Shown piece after piece: positions 58,201-64,000 of a stretch of 64,000 nt of DNA. The notes below the pieces were generated by a model that saw only the letters and a program-made list of their open reading frames with translations, searched no databases and was not told where the DNA came from. The stretch lies in contig CM020507.1 in the NCBI GenBank assembly GCA_009823395.1, forward strand, positions 10,716,001 to 10,780,000, written 5' to 3'. A program made the position numbers and the translations under genes. Position 1 is the first letter of the stretch; every line of letters starts with the position of its first letter. The DNA is from Thamnaconus septentrionalis. Its lineage: Eukaryota > Chordata > Actinopteri > Tetraodontiformes > Monacanthidae.

Positions 58201-58930
58201 GATTGTTTATTACAGCTGCACGCTATGAAGAAAGACTCCATCCATCATCCAGCAGTAATGAGTTTTTACATGCAGAACTCAATTCAGCGTCGGGGCACCT
58301 CGAACGGGCTGTCTGTGAAGAAGACAAAGATTGAGCAGCAATCATAGCTTATTATGTGACTGCAGTGCAGGCCTGGCTGCAAAGAAATGAGGCGGACGCT
58401 AGGCGGAGGACGAGGAGGAGGAGGCTAGCTGGGGTTTCTGGGCGTGTTGGGGTTGACCGGTGTTCGGCGCAGTCGGGGACCTTCGGTTCAGACTTCCTCG
58501 TTGAGCTGCGGGGCACACGGTGGATCAATGATAAAGCTTTTCCACACGGTGACACAGACTAATGTTCCGCCGTTACAATGCAGACAGCAGCCCCGGCGTG
58601 AGCTGTGCATGTACACTAATGAGCTGTGCTGCTGCATGTTGTTGTGGTGATTAGCATCTCCTCCGGGCATTGATTCCGGCGGGGTGAAAACGGGGTGGAA
58701 AGAGAAGGAGGACGACCAGCAGCAAGCGTGGCACTCCACCGTCGCTCTCACGCCAAGTTCAAGGTCTTTGCAGTCATGTTCCCGGGGAAACCCTATGGAC
58801 ATGAATTTGAATTACATCAACATGTTGTTTTTTTTTTCTCACCCTCTCTTTTTCCTTCATTGGATAAATGTTAATCCTAGCATGAAAATGTGAATTATTC
58901 ACAGCTGTTTTGCCATCAGAAGTTTTGGCT
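58201..58930. other. GC-richer single-copy DNA, no gene seen
   Basis: Purine-rich at 58385-58425. Several overlapping frames on both strands, none with a domain. Could include regulatory sequence. Confidence 0.28.
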
Positions 58931-59400
58931 CGTGCCTCTGCATAGGAGCCAGAGATGAGTTGTGTCCTGACAGCTAATGATAACAAAACCAGTCCCAGGA
59001 CCCCGCAGGAACTGACATATAGCCAAATGTGTTTTGACTGAACTAATGAGACCTTGTCAGGGAATTCTGACACGCTGCTCTTGACTGGTGGACGTGTTGA
59101 AGTGCAGGTCTGGATCCGCTGAGGCACCATTAGGATGTACGCACTGTCTGGCCTGATCAATACCGCTACACAAATGAGAGGGAGCATTATTTTTATTGAT
59201 GAGACACTAGTTGGACTTTATAGGAAAGCTCTCAATAGACACTTAAAGGGAGATTTGCTCTACTACTGCTTAAACGCTGTAGACTCGGGATTGAATGGCT
59301 CTCAAATGCTCCCGAGTGCAATTATGACAAGGTTCCCCGGGATGATAAAGGAGAAGATGAAACTCTGAGCAGATCTATCTTCAGGACATTCAGCAAACCT
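58931..59400. promoter_or_regulatory. Strong candidate conserved non-coding block
   Basis: Repeat-free with even composition. Landmarks are GGCCTGATCAATACCGC, ATTTTTATTGATGAGAC, CTCAATAGACACTTAAAGGG and GAGTGCAATTATGACAAGG. A 77-codon + frame (59135-59368) looks protein-like (LYRKALNRHLKGDLLYYC) but no family is recognised and no flanking splice acceptor/donor pair is convincing. Confidence 0.35.

Positions 59401-61251
<1,851 letters not shown>

Positions 61252-61282
<31 letters not shown>
61252..61282. repeat. Poly(T), 31 bp
   Basis: Uninterrupted T run. It could be the reverse-complement of a poly(A) tail, but no retroposed sequence is recognised beside it. Confidence 0.96.
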
Positions 61283-61283
<1 letters not shown>

Positions 61284-61369
61284 GTCTTTATTTCTCATTT
61301 CAGAGTCCAGTGGAGCGGACTTGCATAGTTGATTATACAAGGAAATACTGTGGAATGTAAAAGAGGGGG

Positions 61370-61494
61370 AATATTTAGCCCCTTGTTTTCGGTCACCTGC
61401 TAAAACACTTGGTTTTGGCTTTCTGACGGACAGCAAGAGCGCCATTTGTGCTGTAACCTGCCAGAGATATTAGCACCCTTTGTGACATCACACA
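61370..61494 (-). mobile_element. Dispersed repeat, 'TTTGTGATGTCACAAA' family, copy 3 (weak)
   Basis: On the minus strand TGATGTCACAAAGGG (61490-61476) is followed about 100 bp on by GGGGCTAAATATTCC, echoing the landmarks of the other two copies. Only one arm of the inverted pair is intact. Confidence 0.4.
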
Positions 61495-62003
61495 ACGCTA
61501 TTTCCAGATCACCATGGGAACTTTAATTGACGACTATTTTTTCAGTTTCAAAACTACTGTTAAAAAAATCTGACTGAAACAAACAAACACATTGTAATCA
61601 TATTTACTTTAGCTTTCAATTTCAAAATGCCATTTCCACTGAAGTTTTTAAAAGATTTGAAATCACTGCAATACGTGTCAATCTTATTTTTTATATCATA
61701 CCTTCTTCTCTCTTTACTGATATCAAAACCAACAGCAAAAATATTAACAGACTGTATTAAAAAAATGTGCCTTAATGTTACTTACTGTGTATGTGCGTGT
61801 GTGCGTGCGCGCGCACGTACTTGTAAAAGCACACGGGTTGTGCCTTTACAATGCGCTCTCTTTCTAACGGTGACTTCTTCTTTACCTTAACACGCTGTGA
61901 ACTGGATCTGGCAACCCTGTTAGTATCAGTATCGGAGTGAAACAGACACATCTAGAGTTTCCCTGTCATGAACTACCGCACACACACAAACACGCACTCA
62001 CAA

Positions 62004-62004
<1 letters not shown>
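61495..62004. other. AT-rich DNA with a GTGC/GCGC tract
   Basis: An alternating GTGTGTGCGTGCGCGCGC tract at about 61797-61816 may adopt Z-form. Nothing else recognised. Confidence 0.32.

Positions 62005-62040
<36 letters not shown>
62005..62040. repeat. (CA)18 microsatellite
   Basis: Pure CA, preceded by imperfect CA units from about 61978. Confidence 0.96.
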
Positions 62041-62043
<3 letters not shown>

Positions 62044-62489
62044 CCACAAGAGTTCATGGTTCTTAGGTGTCCACAGGGAGAAGACAGAGTGAAAGGACAG
62101 ACTTGCTTTGGTTGTAATGCCTTCAAATGACTCTAAACGACACCCCACAATGTCTAGACTTTATGAAAATGCTCCATAATACCTACATGGTCATTTTAGT
62201 GGGAGGGAAAAAAAAACCTGTGCATGTTTCCAATAAAATATCCCCTGCAGTCATAGCTTATCTCTACTCTGAAGAAAGAAGTGTTTTGAGGTCAGGTTTT
62301 GGGATTTTCTCCTTGCAAACGTGGCCAAAAGTGTTTCCTGTGCATTTGCCAACAGTGATCAGAGGGGGGAATGCAACTGAGATGGACGGCTGTGTCTTAT
62401 TGGCTATTCACTTTGATCCGCGATCAATTTCGACCATATGAGCTGTGGTTTTGGTTAGAGGGGAGAAGTGAACGGGGATCGGCAACCTC
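62041..62489. other. Intergenic DNA, no gene seen
   Basis: Ordinary composition; nothing recognised. Confidence 0.3.
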
Positions 62490-62556
62490 ACTTCCCCGGT
62501 TTACCGCAGGGTTCAGCGTCCGAGGCGTCTGCGGTCGCTCCGTCCCCGTGGGCTCG

Positions 62557-62626
62557 CCGCTCGCTGCTCCCCGCTCGCTGCTCTCCGCTCGCTGCTCTCC
62601 GCTAGCTGCTCCCCGCTTGCTGCTCT
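62557..62626 (+). repeat. 14-bp minisatellite, five units
   Basis: Unit CCGCTCGCTGCTCT with one- or two-base variants, starting at 62557, 62571, 62585, 62599 and 62613. Confidence 0.95.
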
Positions 62627-62661
62627 CCTGCCTCCCACTCGTCGCTCGCTCGCGCTCGCTC

Positions 62662-62687
62662 GCACGGTGGCGCTGCACGGTGGCGCT
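62662..62687 (+). repeat. 13-bp direct repeat, two units
   Basis: GCACGGTGGCGCT at 62662-62674 and again at 62675-62687, identical and adjacent. Confidence 0.95.
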
Positions 62688-62720
62688 GCGAGGTCGCGCC
62701 GGTCTCCACCTCCTCGACCT

Positions 62721-64000
62721 TTCCAAGTCAGAGGGGCCTTCTTCGCTCGTACCTCAGGGATTAACAGCCGAGCGCATCAGGCGCCTTGCACATGTCTCCT
62801 CAAAGGGATTCCTGTTAGCAAACACACTGACCCGAGGGTTGCGAGCGCATGCTAAAATAGAAAGCGTGAGTTTTTTTTTTTTAATGCTGTTGTTTTGTTT
62901 TTTTTTCTTCTCAAATCAAGGGCTCCACCTATGACAGACCTTTCACTCTCGTTGTCTGCAGCGCAGCCGCGCAGACTCTGGGCGGCGTTCGCCGAGATAT
63001 TTTTCTGCATCTTGAGACGTTTAATGGCTCGGTGTTAACAGCAGCGGCTCAGCCGAGATGGAAAAGCACTCTTTAAAATCAGAGAGGGGCTCCGGCGGGC
63101 TGCTTGTGAAAGCACTCAGGCATCATCTGGAGCCGGGGAATTCAAATCCCACCTGTAACTCATTATACCCGAGCCCTGCACCATGCACCGGCCACATTTT
63201 GATCTTTCTCCATTTCATCTCAAATAGGTTCCATTTAAAGTAAGAAAAAAAAAAAAAAAACTGGGGGAAGGAAAAAAAAAAGTGGATTTGGGGCGTTAGT
63301 GCGTTGGACCGGGCGGCCGACACAGCTGCCTGCAATGACTTCCTTTCCTCCCTCCCCGAACTGGCCTCCGACTGCGGAAGATTAGAGACAGATTGGGCCT
63401 CACTGTGTTGAGAAGGAACATTCGCCGTCACAAGTCTGCAGACTTTTTACTGATTTGGTGTTTATTTTACACTAAGGCAGCAGCAGATTGCTATTTAATT
63501 TTTTTTTCTCCCCCTCTTTTTTCTTACTGCTCTCGGAGCTCCTAAGGTTGGAAGAGTTGTGTTTGGCTGCGGACGCTCGTGTTGACAGAGTTGGCAAGTT
63601 AAAACAAACACGTCGAAACCTCCGCGCCGCCGTCGTGTTATCGAATTTGCGCAAACGCGTAGTTTTTGTGCGCGAGCGTCACCTCGCTGCGTCGTGCCTG
63701 GATGGAGGGAGGGTCCGAGGGAGGGGGGACGTCATCCAGCCGCGCCGCGGACGCAGTGCGCCCTGACCCAAGACGGTTATCAGAGAGCGTTGAGATCAGT
63801 TGCCAGCCCTCATATCCCGCTCGGTTGCATTAATTTAAAAGATGACGTGAATCTTATCGTTTCGAAAAACGTGTTGTATCAGATGACTGGGTTAATCCGC
63901 CTTCAAGATAAAGCTATAATCATCTTTTTGCTGTTCAATGAAGGCAGGCTCACCTCGGTCTGAACTGAAATAAATCCATGCTCATGGATTTCTAGATTTC
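62721..64000. other. Single-copy DNA, CpG-rich near the right end, no gene seen
   Basis: A and T runs at 62871-62882, 63244-63260 and 63273-63281. A GGGGAATTCAAATCCCACC phrase (about 63135) recalls a tRNA T-arm, but no cloverleaf surrounds it. 63600-63770 is CpG-rich (GCGCGAGCGTCACC, GCCGCGCCGCGGACGC) and could be regulatory. No exon recognised. Confidence 0.3.

Larger units (their letters stand above)
62490..62720. other. GC/CpG-rich segment with short tandem repeats
   Basis: Includes five 14-bp units and two 13-bp units listed separately. The long + frame (62371-62934) and its antisense partner owe their length to these repeats and have no domain. It could be a CpG-rich element, but the tandem structure points to a minisatellite. 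Confidence 0.4.

Noticed and set aside
62371..62934. 187-codon + frame rich in S, L, A and R
   Set aside because: Its length comes from the 14-bp and 13-bp GC-rich tandem repeats; it ends in a poly-T stretch and has no domain.
63100..63180. Possible tRNA-like sequence because of GGAATTCAAATCCC
   Set aside because: No cloverleaf can be drawn around it, and no A-box is found at the right distance.

Overview
The window looks like intergenic DNA from a ray-finned fish, most likely a spiny-rayed (acanthomorph) teleost. The evidence is (i) dense GT/CA, GA/CT, TATC and trinucleotide microsatellites, (ii) a decayed RTE-like LINE of a type familiar from fish genomes, (iii) three pieces of the very common teleost repeat that carries the '...GCTGGGATAGGCTCCAGC...' segment, and (iv) several short inverted-terminal-repeat elements of teleost type. 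I found no open reading frame with recognisable domains, splice-site support and codon bias together. I support no functional protein-coding gene, tRNA, rRNA or CRISPR array. Most long open frames are low-complexity runs (CT, GA, GT, a 30-bp repeat) or lie in anonymous DNA. The only protein similarity I can defend is the LINE fragment at 44.7-45.2 kb.

Layout. 0-21 kb: mostly single-copy DNA in which AT-rich stretches alternate with GC-richer, TAAT-motif-rich blocks. The latter look like candidate conserved non-coding elements: 0-0.3, 3.0-3.9, 6.3-8.1, 9.3-9.6, 10.6-11.5, 12.7-13.1, 15.5-16.4 and 20.1-20.7 kb. This part also holds a small inverted-repeat element at 2.6 kb and a short retroposed insertion with an 11-bp target-site duplication at 11.9 kb. 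16.7-20.1 kb is AT-rich and featureless.

21.6-26.8 kb is the main mobile-DNA region. It holds two copies of one non-coding element family that opens with GGGACTGAGC and closes with GGCTCAGTCCC, one apparently inserted inside the other. The inner copy carries a 268-bp direct duplication around about 1.2 kb of foreign sequence that includes a Tc1/mariner end. A third, partial copy opens at 56.3 kb.

27-44 kb: single-copy DNA with candidate regulatory blocks at 28.1-28.8, 30.9-31.6, 32.7-33.8, 34.2-34.6, 35.4-36.2, 42.2-42.9 and 43.3-44.0 kb, plus a 482-bp MITE at 32 kb. 44.7-48.7 kb: the LINE remnant and two related dispersed repeats. 49-64 kb: GC-richer, with many long microsatellites (among them a GT/CA palindrome at 53.5 kb and a 132-bp GA tract at 60.4 kb) and further candidate conserved blocks at 52.8-53.3, 54.2-54.6, 55.2-55.9, 58.9-59.4 and 60.5-60.9 kb.

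The abundance of non-repetitive DNA with clustered homeodomain-type cores and no genes fits a gene desert or very large intron next to a developmental gene. I cannot name that gene. 'Candidate conserved' here is an inference from composition and motifs; no alignment was possible.
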